Below are positions 8,692 through 18,453 of a stretch of 30,522 nt of DNA, piece after piece. The position numbers were made by a program, and so were the translations under genes. Below the pieces are notes generated by a model, which searched no databases, was not told the origin of the DNA, and saw only the letters and a list, made by a program, of their open reading frames with translations. Each line of letters starts with the position of its first letter. Within the stretch, counting starts at the first letter, position 1. Origin of the DNA: Rhizobium sp. (lineage in GTDB: Bacteria > Pseudomonadota > Alphaproteobacteria > Rhizobiales > Rhizobiaceae); assembly GCA_003501385.1 (NCBI GenBank), contig DNPN01000265.1:1-30522 (forward strand). The letters run 5' to 3'.

Positions 8692-10230
8692 ATGAGTGAC
8701 AATGATAAGGCCGTGCTGGCGGCAAAGGCGATTACCAAAACATTCGGCACGCAAGTGGCTCTAAACAATGTCGATATTCAATTTCGACGTGGTGAGGTGC
8801 ATGCTTTGTTGGGCGAAAACGGTGCCGGAAAATCGACGCTGGTCAAGATTCTCACCGGTGCTTATGTGCCCGATGGTGGTTTGGTGCTGGTGGATGGTCA
8901 GTCCATGAGCTTTTCCACGCCGCAGCAGGCGCAAACCGCAGGGATTGGCACGGTCTATCAGGAGGTCAATCTTCTGCCGAATATGACGGTGGCCGATAAC
9001 CTGTTTATTGGCCGTCAACCGCGCCGCTTTGGTCTGGTCGATCATCGGACCATGGATCGGCAGGCGCGGGAGATTTTGGCAGGCTACGGGTTGGATATTG
9101 ATGTGCGGGCCGAGCTTTCAACCTTTTCTGTTGCTGTTCAGCAAATCATCGCCATCGCCCGTGCCGTGGAGCTTTCCGGCAAAGTGTTGATTTTGGATGA
9201 GCCGACGGCCAGCCTTGACCGTTCTGAAGTGCAAAAACTGTTCGAAATTGTCCGCAGCCTCAAGGCCAAAGGTCTGGCCATTGTTTTCATCACCCATTTT
9301 CTCGATCAGGTGTTTGATCTGTGTGACCGTGTAACAGTACTGCGCAATGGTTGCCTTGTGGGCAGTGAAGCCATCACCAATCTTAACCGCACCATGGTGG
9401 TGCGTATGATGCTGGGCAAGGATCTGTCCCTGCACCATGAGGCCGTCGTTGGCATCGAAGCCGAAGCGGGCGAAAGCATGATGCAGTTTGAAAATTACGG
9501 ACTGGAAGGCAAGGTCGAGCCATTCGCGCTGAACATCCGCAAAGGTGAAGTGATAGGCGTTGCCGGCCTTTTGGGCTCTGGCCGCACGGAAATGGCCAGA
9601 TTGATGTTTGGCATTGATGCGGCAGGCACGGGCCAGCTTAAAGTCGATGGACGATCCTTACGCATCCGCTCGCCGCGCGATGCGATTGATCTCGGCTTCG
9701 GCTTTTGCCCCGAAGATCGCCGGGCCGATGGCATCTTTGGTGATTTGTCGGTGCGCGAAAATATCATCATCGCCATGCAGGCCAAGCTTGGCTGGTTCAA
9801 AACCCTCAGCCGCGATGAGCAGTTGGAGATTGCCGGACAATTTATCGAGGCGCTGGATATTCGCACCGCCTCCGCCGAATTGCCGATCAAGCTGCTCTCC
9901 GGTGGCAATCAGCAAAAAGTCATTCTGGCCCGCTGGCTTGCCACCGATCCGCGCTTTCTTATTCTGGATGAGCCAACCCGTGGCATTGATGTTGGCGCAC
10001 ATGCCGAAATTGTTCGCATGATCAGCCGTTTGCGTGAAGATGGTCTGGCCCTGATTGTGATTTCCTCGGAACTCGACGAAGTGGTGGGTTATTCCTCCCG
10101 CATCGTGGTGATGCGAGATCGCAAAATGGTGGCCGAGCTGCATGGCGCTGACATTACCCCGGACATTATTGTGCAAACCATTGCCGCCCAGCCGGCCCTT
10201 GATGCCCAGCTAGAAGGGGCCGTTGCATGA
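8692..10230 (+). CDS. ytfR: Sugar ABC importer ATPase YtfR
   Basis: Tandem ATPase of the sugar (CUT2) class, 512 residues. Domain 1 has Walker A GENGAGKS (41-48), a degenerate signature (STFSVAVQQI in place of LSGGQ, as I recall for YtfR), Walker B VLILDEPTASLD and switch FITHFLDQV. Domain 2 has a Walker A-like AGLLGSGRTE without the usual lysine, then FCPEDRRADGIF, signature LSGGNQQK and LILDEPTRGIDVGAHAE. The two half-domains give complementary catalytic sites, as is usual in this class. It energises YtfT and YjfF. The stop overlaps the ytfT start by 4 bases (ATGA), which suggests translational coupling. Confidence 0.94.
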   Translation: MSDNDKAVLAAKAITKTFGTQVALNNVDIQFRRGEVHALLGENGAGKSTLVKILTGAYVPDGGLVLVDGQSMSFSTPQQAQTAGIGTVYQEVNLLPNMTVADNLFIGRQPRRFGLVDHRTMDRQAREILAGYGLDIDVRAELSTFSVAVQQIIAIARAVELSGKVLILDEPTASLDRSEVQKLFEIVRSLKAKGLAIVFITHFLDQVFDLCDRVTVLRNGCLVGSEAITNLNRTMVVRMMLGKDLSLHHEAVVGIEAEAGESMMQFENYGLEGKVEPFALNIRKGEVIGVAGLLGSGRTEMARLMFGIDAAGTGQLKVDGRSLRIRSPRDAIDLGFGFCPEDRRADGIFGDLSVRENIIIAMQAKLGWFKTLSRDEQLEIAGQFIEALDIRTASAELPIKLLSGGNQQKVILARWLATDPRFLILDEPTRGIDVGAHAEIVRMISRLREDGLALIVISSELDEVVGYSSRIVVMRDRKMVAELHGADITPDIIVQTIAAQPALDAQLEGAVA

Positions 10231-11261
10231 AAAAATCGCCTTTCTCCTCTCTTCTAAAGCCCCAATTTGCCGCCTTGGCTGCGGTCTTATTTCTCAATTG
10301 GCTGGTGTTTCCGGGCTTTTTTGATATTGCCTGGCGCGATGGTCGCCTGTTTGGCAGCCTGATTGATGTGCTCAATCGCGGGGCACCCGTTGCCATTCTG
10401 GCGATTGGCATGACCGCTATTATTGCCACACGCGGCATTGATCTTTCCGTTGGTGCCGTGATGGCTATGGCTGGAGCCGTGGCGGCAACCTTTGCCGTGG
10501 CGGGTCAATCCTTGCCCGTGATTTTGATCGCATCTCTTGCAATCGGCGTGTTGTGCGGGCTGTGGAATGGGGCGTTGGTGGCCTATCTTGGCATTCAGCC
10601 GTTTGTCGCCACGCTGGTGTTGATGGTGGCAGGCCGTGGTCTTGCGCAACTTATCGCCTCTGGCTCCATTGTCACCTTTACCGATCCGGCCTTGATCTTT
10701 GTTGGCACGGGCTCGGTCCTAGGCTTTCCCATGCCGGTGGTGATTGCGTTGCTGCTGATGCTCGGCACACATTTTCTCATGCGGCGCACGGCCATTGGTT
10801 TGTTTATAGAGGCCATCGGCACCAATCTGTCAGCGGCCAATTACACAGGGCTTCGCAGCCGCACCTTGATCCTCGCGGTTTACGCCTTCGGTGGTCTGTG
10901 TGCAGGCATTGCCGGAACCATTGCCGCCGCCGATATTCGCGGTGCCGATGCCAACAATGCTGGCCTCTGGCTGGAGCTGGATGCCATTCTGGCGGTGGTG
11001 ATTGGCGGAACCTCGCTGTTAGGCGGGCGCTTTTCCATTCCCATGTCGGTGCTGGGGGCCGTGATCATTCAGGCGATGAACACCGGCATTCTGGTGTCTG
11101 GCCTTCGGCCAGAGTTCAATCTCATCGTCAAGGCTATGGTGATCATCATCATTCTGGTGCTGCAATCGGACCGCGTCGTGACGCTGATTGGCTTTTGGAC
11201 CCAGCGCAAAAAAGTGCCCGTTGCACCTCAAAAAATACAGATTTCGGAGAAGGCAGGATGA
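10227..11261 (+). CDS. ytfT: Sugar ABC importer permease YtfT
   Basis: Inner-membrane permease of the ribose-type (BPD_transp_2) family, 344 residues with about nine or ten hydrophobic segments. The signature GIDLSVGAVMAMAGAVAATF appears near residue 70, and AANYTGLRSRT and VVIGGTSLLGGRFSIPMSVLGA in the second half are characteristic. It pairs with YjfF as the second half of the channel. The start overlaps the ytfR stop (ATGA at 10227) and the stop overlaps the yjfF start (ATGA at 11258). The C-terminal tail is short, basic and cytoplasmic. Confidence 0.93.
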   Translation: MKKSPFSSLLKPQFAALAAVLFLNWLVFPGFFDIAWRDGRLFGSLIDVLNRGAPVAILAIGMTAIIATRGIDLSVGAVMAMAGAVAATFAVAGQSLPVILIASLAIGVLCGLWNGALVAYLGIQPFVATLVLMVAGRGLAQLIASGSIVTFTDPALIFVGTGSVLGFPMPVVIALLLMLGTHFLMRRTAIGLFIEAIGTNLSAANYTGLRSRTLILAVYAFGGLCAGIAGTIAAADIRGADANNAGLWLELDAILAVVIGGTSLLGGRFSIPMSVLGAVIIQAMNTGILVSGLRPEFNLIVKAMVIIIILVLQSDRVVTLIGFWTQRKKVPVAPQKIQISEKAG

Positions 11262-12235
11262 ACCCGCGCTATCGGCCTTTGGCTGCCACCACACTGATTT
11301 TCGTCGTCGCTTACACTTTGTGCGTCATGCGCTATCCCGCCATGTTCTCCACCCGGGTGTTCGGCAATTTTCTCACCGACAATGCCTTTCTCGGCATAGC
11401 GGCGGTGGGGGCAACCTTCGTTATCCTCTCCGGCGGCATTGATCTCTCCATCGGTGCCGTGATTGGCCTCACAGGCGTGGTTGCGGCCATGCTGATCGGC
11501 AAGGGGTTTGATCCCTTTGTGGTGTTCGTGCTGGTGCTGGCTATGTCGGCTTGCTTTGGCGCGGTGATGGGGGCGGTGATCTATTTTCTGAAAGTGCCAT
11601 CCTTCATCGTCACGCTGGCGGGCATGTTTTTGGCCCGTGGCTTTGCCTCGGTTCTGACGCAGGATTCGCTGCCGATTGAAAGCCCGGTCTATCAGGCAAT
11701 TTCCAACCTCTACATCCACATGCCCGGCGGCGGGCGCCTCAGCGCCATTGGCATTCTCATGCTGGCGGTGTTTGTGGTGTTTGGCCTGATTGCCCACCGC
11801 ACCCGGTTTGGCTCCTATGTTTATGCGCTGGGCGGCAATCCAACCTCGGCAGCATTGATGGGCGTTCCCACCGGACCTGTGACCATTGGCATCTATGCGC
11901 TGTCGGCGCTGCTGTCTGGGCTGGCGGGCATTGTCTATTCGCTCTACACCTCGGCGGGCTATCCGCTGGCGGCGGTGGGCATTGAGCTTGACGCCATCGC
12001 TGCCGTGGTGATAGGCGGCACGCTGCTGACAGGCGGATATGGCTTTGTGTTTGGAACCCTGATTGGCGTGATGTTACAGGGGCTGGTGCAAACCTATATC
12101 GTGTTTGACGGCACGCTTTCGAGCTGGTGGACCAAAATTGCAATCGGTGCCTTGTTGTTCATGTTTATTCTGCTGCAAAAGCTGGTGTTTCATGCCGGCG
12201 GCGGGCGGGCACGACAGAAAAAGGCAGCCGCATGA
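11258..12235 (+). CDS. yjfF: Sugar ABC importer permease YjfF
   Basis: Second permease of the ytf importer, 325 residues. The family motif is seen as LSGGIDLSIGAVIGLTGVVA, followed by GAVMGAVIYFLKVPSFIVTLAGMF and, later, IAAVVIGGTLLTGGYGF. The open frame runs back to 10553, but that part is a shadow of ytfT. ATG at 11258 is in the ATGA overlap with ytfT, has AAGGCAGG before it, and gives a normal short N-terminus. The stop overlaps the gntR start in the same way, so ytfR to gntR is one translationally coupled chain. Confidence 0.93.
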   Translation: MNPRYRPLAATTLIFVVAYTLCVMRYPAMFSTRVFGNFLTDNAFLGIAAVGATFVILSGGIDLSIGAVIGLTGVVAAMLIGKGFDPFVVFVLVLAMSACFGAVMGAVIYFLKVPSFIVTLAGMFLARGFASVLTQDSLPIESPVYQAISNLYIHMPGGGRLSAIGILMLAVFVVFGLIAHRTRFGSYVYALGGNPTSAALMGVPTGPVTIGIYALSALLSGLAGIVYSLYTSAGYPLAAVGIELDAIAAVVIGGTLLTGGYGFVFGTLIGVMLQGLVQTYIVFDGTLSSWWTKIAIGALLFMFILLQKLVFHAGGGRARQKKAAA

Positions 12236-12975
12236 TTGAGCCGGGGAGCCTGCTACGCTCCCTGTCCGGTCGGGTCACAGCGCGCAATTTTCATTCGCAT
12301 GTCATTAATGAGCTGGGCGCAGGCGTGATCTCAGGCAGGTTTCCGGTTGGCTCCATTCTGCCCAATGACGCAGCCCTGATGGACGAATTCAACGTTTCGC
12401 GCACCGTATTGCGCGAGGCGTTGAAAACGCTTGAGGCCAAAGGTCTGGTGGAAGCGCGCCCAAAGGTTGGCACCAAAGTGGTGAAGCAAAGCCGCTGGAG
12501 CCTGTATGATGCGCAAGTGCTGGCATGGTGTCTGGAGGCCGGGCCAGATGATGAATTCTTGCGCGGCATGGATAATGTGCGCCGTTCACTGGAGCCACAA
12601 GCCGCAAGCGACGCCGCCCGCCACCATACCGGAGATCAGAGCCGCTTGATGCATTACTGGCTGCGCCAGATGGAACTGGCGCTGCATGAACCGCAGAGCT
12701 TTTGTCTGGCTGATTTCGAGCTGCATCGCATTATTGCCGAAGCCTCCCGCAATCCGTTTATTCGGGCGCTGCAAGGGGTGATTGAGCTGTCTCACGCGCT
12801 GGCCTATCGGGATATTATCGCCGATCAGCGGGAAGTGGATCTCACCCAAGTTCTGACCCTGCACCACCGACTGGTGAGCGCCATTGAGCGCGGGCTTGTG
12901 GACGAGGCAAGTGCTGCGATGCTGGAAACCATTGAGCAAGATTCCAGCATGGCGGCTGCATCAAAACCGGATTGA
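12232..12975 (+). CDS. GntR-family (FadR subfamily) regulator of the ytf operon
   Basis: Transcription regulator of 247 residues. The winged helix-turn-helix lies at about residues 22-85 (GSILPNDAALMDEFNVSRTVLREALKTL). The all-helical FCD ligand-binding domain (about 100-235) has candidate metal-binding histidines in FELHRII and LHHRL. It starts in an ATGA overlap with yjfF, so it is made from the same transcript and probably senses the imported sugar or a product and controls the operon. The palindrome at 7540-7554 is a candidate target. Its TGA stop (12973-12975) directly abuts the stop of the convergent M24 peptidase gene, leaving no room for a separate terminator. Confidence 0.9.
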   Translation: MIEPGSLLRSLSGRVTARNFHSHVINELGAGVISGRFPVGSILPNDAALMDEFNVSRTVLREALKTLEAKGLVEARPKVGTKVVKQSRWSLYDAQVLAWCLEAGPDDEFLRGMDNVRRSLEPQAASDAARHHTGDQSRLMHYWLRQMELALHEPQSFCLADFELHRIIAEASRNPFIRALQGVIELSHALAYRDIIADQREVDLTQVLTLHHRLVSAIERGLVDEASAAMLETIEQDSSMAAASKPD

Positions 12976-14124
12976 TCAGGCAAACGGTTCACACGGTCCT
13001 TTGGCTGGCTGTGTAAACCACGCAGGCCCCTCCGCTGTCATGTGAATGATGTCTTCCAGCCGCAGGCCAAATTGGCCGGGCAGCACAATCATTGGCTCAT
13101 TGGAAAAACACATGCCTTCTTCCAGCAGCGTTGTGTTTCCGCGCACGATGTAGGGCTCTTCATGACCCTCAAGGCCAAGCCCATGGCCAGCCCGATGGGG
13201 CAGGCCGGGAAGCTGATAATCTGGCCCAAGGCCGTGGCGGGTCAAAACAGCGCGGGCGGCATCATCAAGGCTTGCGCATGTCGCGCCAAGATGGGCGGCA
13301 TCAAACACCGCCTGCTGGGCTTCGCGCTCAATCGCCCAGATGCGGGCAAACTCGGCAGTTGCTTCATCCAGCATATAGGTGCGGGTGATATCGGAGTTGT
13401 AGCCATCAATCCGGCAGCCGGTATCGACCAGCACCACATCGCCGGGCTTATAATATTGCTCACCATCAGCCCCATGGGGCAGGGAGGTGGTTTCGCCAAA
13501 GGAGACAATGCAGAAGGTGGAGCCGCTTTTGGCACCCAAGCGCCTGTGTTCGTCATCAATAAAGCGCACCACCTCGGATGCGGCTATGCCGGGGCGGATC
13601 ATGGCATGAGCTTTGCGCTGTACATCCAGTGTCAGGTTCATGGCATGTTGAATGATGGCAATCTCGGTTGTGGATTTGCGCAAGCGCTGGCCGCGGCCGC
13701 GCAATAACGGGCCGCCATCGATCAGCCGATCTACGCTGATTTCGCGCTTCAACGCATTGTAGACGAATAGCGGCACGGAATCATCAATGGCAAGCGTACT
13801 GTCGTGGGGAAGCAAGGAGGCAACCAGCGCAGAACTGCTTTCGTCCTCTTCCCACACCCGAATATCACCGGGTACATGCGGCAAGCTTTCCACCCGGCTG
13901 CGCTCAAACCCCGGTGCCACATAGACAAGCTCTGACGCTGTGATCACCGCGCCCACAAGGCGCTCGCTGGAATGCCAGACCAGCCCGGTGAAATAGCGCA
14001 GGCTCTCGGTGGAGCCAATCAGCACCGCGCCGATATCCTTTTCCGCCATGGTTTTGCGCAGGGCTTCCAGCCGTTGAACGCGCTCCTCCATGGAGATTTT
14101 CGGCGCAACATGTAATGAGGACAT
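12976..14124 (-). CDS. M24 family metallopeptidase (Xaa-Pro peptidase type)
   Basis: Creatinase/prolidase-fold peptidase of 382 residues. The N-terminal creatinase-like domain (about 13-150) includes STESLRYFTGLVWHSSERL. The catalytic pita-bread domain has all five metal ligands: Asp234 and Asp245 (VDTGCRIDGYNSDITRT), His314 (AGHGLGLEGHEEP), Glu343 (FSNEP) and Glu357 (LRLEDI). There is no signal peptide, so it is cytoplasmic. Aminopeptidase P or prolidase activity on imported peptides is likely. Start ATG 14124 has AAGGAAAC upstream; an ATG 15 codons earlier (14169) would overlap the preceding ATPase gene. It is the last gene of the operon with the permuted binding protein. Confidence 0.9.
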   Translation of the reverse strand: MSSLHVAPKISMEERVQRLEALRKTMAEKDIGAVLIGSTESLRYFTGLVWHSSERLVGAVITASELVYVAPGFERSRVESLPHVPGDIRVWEEDESSSALVASLLPHDSTLAIDDSVPLFVYNALKREISVDRLIDGGPLLRGRGQRLRKSTTEIAIIQHAMNLTLDVQRKAHAMIRPGIAASEVVRFIDDEHRRLGAKSGSTFCIVSFGETTSLPHGADGEQYYKPGDVVLVDTGCRIDGYNSDITRTYMLDEATAEFARIWAIEREAQQAVFDAAHLGATCASLDDAARAVLTRHGLGPDYQLPGLPHRAGHGLGLEGHEEPYIVRGNTTLLEEGMCFSNEPMIVLPGQFGLRLEDIIHMTAEGPAWFTQPAKGPCEPFA

Positions 14125-14143
14125 GGTCTGTTTCCTTGGTAAT

Positions 14144-15114
<971 letters not shown>

Positions 15115-15118
<4 letters not shown>

Positions 15119-16131
15119 GCGGGCTGCACCTCTTTGTGGTCAGTATGATGGGCGGGTTCTGTCAACCAGCATCGACAGTGATGGTCGGTCTTGATCTCAA
15201 CAAGGTCTGGAACCTCGCTCTGACAGCGCGGATCATTGGCCTCTCGCCTTACCGTGCAGCGCGGTGCGAACAGACAGCCCTTTGGCAGATGGGTCAATTG
15301 CGGCACGCGGCCTTCAATGACTTCGAGCATGTCTGGAGATTCGCCCAGCACGGGCACGGATCGCAACAGAGCTTGCGTGTAAGGATGCTTTGGCGATTTG
15401 AACAGCGTTCGCACATCCGCCAATTCCACCACTTGCCCGGCATACATCACGGCCACATGGTCGGCCATTTCCGCCACCACGCCAAGATCATGGGTGATGA
15501 GAATGATGGCGGTGCCGAAATCGCGTTGTAAATCACGCATCAAGTCCAGAATCTGGGCCTGAATGGTCACATCCAGCGCGGTTGTCGGCTCATCAGCAAT
15601 CAACACTTCCGGCTGGCAGGCCAGCGCCATGGCAATCATCACCCGCTGCGCCATGCCGCCTGACATTTCATGGGGATAGGCCTTCATGCGGCGTTTTGGA
15701 TCAGGAATGCCAACAGCTTTCAGCATGGCGATTGCTGCATCCTCGGCTTCGCGCTTGCCCATGTTCTTGTGCAGGCGGTAGGCCTCGGCAATCTGTCGCC
15801 CAACAGTGTGGACCGGGTTGAGCGATGAGGATGGGTCTTGAAAAATCATCGAGATGCGGTTGCCGCGCACCTTGCTGAGCTCTACGGGCGACATGGTGCG
15901 CAGATCGGCTCCATCCAGCAGCACTTCGCCACCGTTGATTTTGCCGGGATAGGGCACCAGCCCCATGATGCTGAGCGAGGTGATGGATTTGCCGCAGCCG
16001 CTCTCTCCAACAATGCAGAGCGTTTCTCCGGCTTCCAGTGTGAGAGAAACCTTGTCCACTGCACGCGCGGTGCCGGATCGGGTTTCAAAATGGGTGGTGA
16101 GATCGCGGATGTCCAGAATGGGTCGGCTCAT
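15115..16131 (-). CDS. Peptide ABC importer ATPase, DppD/OppD type
   Basis: ATPase subunit of 338 residues from ATG 16131, which has GAGGA upstream; the frame extends to 16200 inside the preceding permease gene. Walker A is GESGCGKS (42-49), followed by [14 protein letters not shown], Walker [15 protein letters not shown] and [15 protein letters not shown]. The signature region reads MSGGMAQR where SGGMRQR is usual, a mild variant. The C-terminal Oligo_HPY region has [14 protein letters not shown] and the cysteine segment KGCLFAPRC. It overlaps the next ATPase gene by ATGA and also overlaps nothing upstream, lying 7 bases from the permease stop. Confidence 0.92.
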
Positions 16132-16138
16132 GCTGTCC

Positions 16139-17092
16139 TCACGTGTGAAGGCGCGGATCAAGGGCATCACGCAGCCCGTCTCCGAGAAGGTTGAAGCCAA
16201 GCACGGTCAGCATGATGGCAAGGCCGGGAAAGAACACCAGATGCGGTGCCGAAAAAATCTCGTTGCGGGCCGACCCCAGCATGGTGCCCCATTCCGGTGT
16301 GGGCGGCTGTGCGCCAAGGCCCAGAAAGCTGAGGCCAGCCGCATCAAGAATGGCGGTGGCCACCCCGAGCGTTGCCAGTACCACAATCGGTGTAATGGCA
16401 TTGGGCAGCACGCGCCGAAACAGAATGCGCCATTTGCTGCCGCCCAGCACCCGCGTGGCGGCCACAAAATCAAAGGTTTTGACCGAAAGCACGCTTGCGC
16501 GGGTCACGCGGGCATAGGCAGGCACGGAAACGATCGAGATGGCCAGCAACGCATTGCGAATGCCCGGCCCCAACACCGCAACGATGGCAATGGCCAGCAG
16601 CAGCGATGGAAAACCAAGGATCACATCCATGATCCGCATGATGATATTATCCACCCAACCGCGAAAATAGCCCGCGACGGCCCCCAGCAACACGCCAAAA
16701 AACAGTGCGCAGGTGACCGTGCTAAGGCCGATGATCAGGCTGACCCGCGTGCCATAGAGGATGCGCGAGAAGGAATCGCGGGCGTTGCCATCAACGCCCA
16801 TGATGTGTTGCGGGCGATCTGCATCACAGCCAAACATGTGGATGCAGGGTGGCTCCCGGCGCTTGACCTGTTCCACCCCGATCAACACCTGATCTGGATC
16901 GTAAGGGGCCAGCACGGGGGCAAAAATGGCAATCAGGATCAGCATTCCGATGATGAACAACCCAACCTGACCGGAGCGCAATTGCAACAAGCGACCAAAT
17001 GTCCGCCGCCACAAGGGCACGGGATCACCAATCAGGCCATCTTCAAGAATGGCCTCTGCTGCATTGGCCGATACACTATTCAAGCGCGTCAT
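16139..17092 (-). CDS. Peptide ABC importer permease, DppC type, with Cys-containing periplasmic insert
   Basis: Permease of 317 residues. After the first membrane helix (about 43-63) the periplasmic stretch is longer than in GsiD and contains a cysteine pair, Cys83 and Cys89 ([12 protein letters not shown]). The usual signature follows in the altered form [16 protein letters not shown] (normally GTDxxGRDxxSR). The EAA loop region [21 protein letters not shown] and the C-terminus [11 protein letters not shown] are standard. It works with the DppB-type permease 8 bases upstream. The cysteine pair could form a disulfide facing the binding protein, which is itself cysteine-rich. Substrate unknown, probably short peptides. 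Confidence 0.9.
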   Translation of the reverse strand: MTRLNSVSANAAEAILEDGLIGDPVPLWRRTFGRLLQLRSGQVGLFIIGMLILIAIFAPVLAPYDPDQVLIGVEQVKRREPPCIHMFGCDADRPQHIMGVDGNARDSFSRILYGTRVSLIIGLSTVTCALFFGVLLGAVAGYFRGWVDNIIMRIMDVILGFPSLLLAIAIVAVLGPGIRNALLAISIVSVPAYARVTRASVLSVKTFDFVAATRVLGGSKWRILFRRVLPNAITPIVVLATLGVATAILDAAGLSFLGLGAQPPTPEWGTMLGSARNEIFSAPHLVFFPGLAIMLTVLGFNLLGDGLRDALDPRLHT

Positions 17093-17100
17093 GGAGTGTC

Positions 17101-18183
17101 CTATTGTGGGCGAATGCGAGGATCGAGATAGGTGTAGGAGAGGTCCACCAGCAGATTGATGGCGACGTAACAGACGGCAATCATCACCGTGAACGCCTGC
17201 ACCACCGGATAGTCACGCGAGAAAATGGCATCCACCAGCATCCGGCCAACGCCGGAGAGGCCAAAAACCGTCTCGGTGAGCACCGCGCCACTGAGCAACG
17301 CGCCCATTTGCAGGCCCAGAATGGTGACAACCGGCAAAAGCGCATTGCCCAATGCATGTTCGCTCACCACGCTTTTTTCCGGAACACCTTTGGCGCGGGC
17401 GGTGCGCACATAATCACGCCCCAACACATCCAGAAGTGAGGAGCGGGTCATGCGGGCAATCACCGCCATGGGAATGGTGGAGAGCGCCAGAACGGGCAGG
17501 ACCATATGGCGTATTGCGTCCCAGAACACGGCCCAGTTTCCGGTGATCAGCGCATTGAAAATGTAGAAATTGGCGAAGAATTCCAGCACTTTGCGGAAGC
17601 CGTTATCGGCGGCAAGCTGCCAGTGCCACGCTTCATAAAAGGGAATGGAGCTAACCCCTGCGGAAAGCCGTCCCGATGGGGGAAGCCAAAATGGGGTATC
17701 GCGCAGCATCACCCCAAACAGATAGGCCAGCATCAACCCCAGCCAGAACACCGGCATGGAAATGCCCGCATTGGCCAGCATCATGGTGCTGACATCTGCT
17801 GCCGAATTATGCCTGCGGGCGGCGATAACGCCAAGGCCAACCCCGATGATGGTGGCGGTGACCAGAGCTAAAATCGCAAGCTCTGCCGTCATCGGCAAAC
17901 GCTCAATGATGATCTGTGTCACGGGCCGCGAAAAGCGCACCGATGTGCCGAAATCACCGCGCAGCATATCACCCATGTAGATGAAAAACTGCGTTGGCAG
18001 CGGTTTATCAAAGCCGTAGCGGGTGATGAAAGCCGCACAGGTCTGCGCGGTGGCCTTTTCACCTAGCATGGACTTGCACGGATCGCCGGGGATCAGCCGC
18101 GCCAGCGCAAAGGTCACAATCAGAATGCCAAATATAACCGGAATGGAAATCAGCAGGCGTTTGGCCGCATATCCGAGCATCAC
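17101..18183 (-). CDS. Peptide ABC importer permease, DppB type, long form with Cys pair
   Basis: Permease of 360 residues, about 50 longer than GsiC or OppB in this window. The N-terminus MLGYAAKRLLISIPVIFG and IPGDPCKSMLG are followed by a second cysteine (Cys36 and Cys49, in the periplasmic segment after helix 1). The extra length lies mainly at about residues 165-225, between ISMPVFWLGLMLAYLFG and VLPVLALSTIPMAVIARM; it includes a tryptophan-rich stretch (YEAWHW) and is probably periplasmic. The EAA loop is standard ([15 protein letters not shown]). Two adjacent ATG codons (18183, 18180) can serve as start. It follows the inverted repeat at 18234-18389. Confidence 0.9.
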   Translation of the reverse strand: MMLGYAAKRLLISIPVIFGILIVTFALARLIPGDPCKSMLGEKATAQTCAAFITRYGFDKPLPTQFFIYMGDMLRGDFGTSVRFSRPVTQIIIERLPMTAELAILALVTATIIGVGLGVIAARRHNSAADVSTMMLANAGISMPVFWLGLMLAYLFGVMLRDTPFWLPPSGRLSAGVSSIPFYEAWHWQLAADNGFRKVLEFFANFYIFNALITGNWAVFWDAIRHMVLPVLALSTIPMAVIARMTRSSLLDVLGRDYVRTARAKGVPEKSVVSEHALGNALLPVVTILGLQMGALLSGAVLTETVFGLSGVGRMLVDAIFSRDYPVVQAFTVMIAVCYVAINLLVDLSYTYLDPRIRPQ

Positions 18184-18233
18184 AAATCCTCATTACCAGA
18201 TTTTACAGCGCCGTTTTTGGGTGTGGCAAAACT

Positions 18234-18389
18234 CCTCCCCAACCCTCCCCACAAGGGGGAGGGGGTAGGTCGAATGTCGGGCTAACCTTGCGCTCTTCAA
18301 TGTTTGAGAGCGAAGTTTGAGAGCGAAAACCATCGGCTCACAAAGAACACCAACAGGCTCCCTCCCCCTTGTGGGGAGGGTTGGGGAGG
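18234..18389. repeat. 30-bp inverted repeat pair between binding-protein and permease genes
   Basis: The arms 18234-18263 and 18360-18389 are exact reverse complements over 30 bases, 96 bases apart. Each arm is itself a small hairpin (CCCTCCCC, ACAA, then a G-rich half). G/C-rich elements with the core CCCTCCCCACAAGGGG are, from memory, scattered between genes in Rhizobiales. The intervening segment carries a perfect tandem 13-mer, GTTTGAGAGCGAA, at 18302-18314 and 18315-18327. Sited between the binding-protein stop and dppB start, the pair could fold into a long mRNA hairpin that damps downstream expression. Confidence 0.75.
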
Positions 18390-18453
18390 GGTCTTTTCCA
18401 CGTATATGCTTCGGGCCAGACGTTCCCGCCCAGCCCACAGCATCGCAGCTGTT

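Noticed and set aside
8692..10230. Degenerate motifs in YtfR (first signature, second Walker A) as signs of decay
   Set aside because: The same substitutions are typical of CUT2-class sugar ATPases, in which the two halves complement each other.
10553..11257. Upstream extension of the yjfF frame
   Set aside because: It overlaps ytfT completely, has a Trp/His/Arg-rich composition without membrane helices, and the ATGA junction at 11258 gives the natural start.
18302..18327. Tandem 13-base repeat considered as a CRISPR or iteron array
   Set aside because: Only two contiguous copies without spacers, no cas or replication gene nearby.
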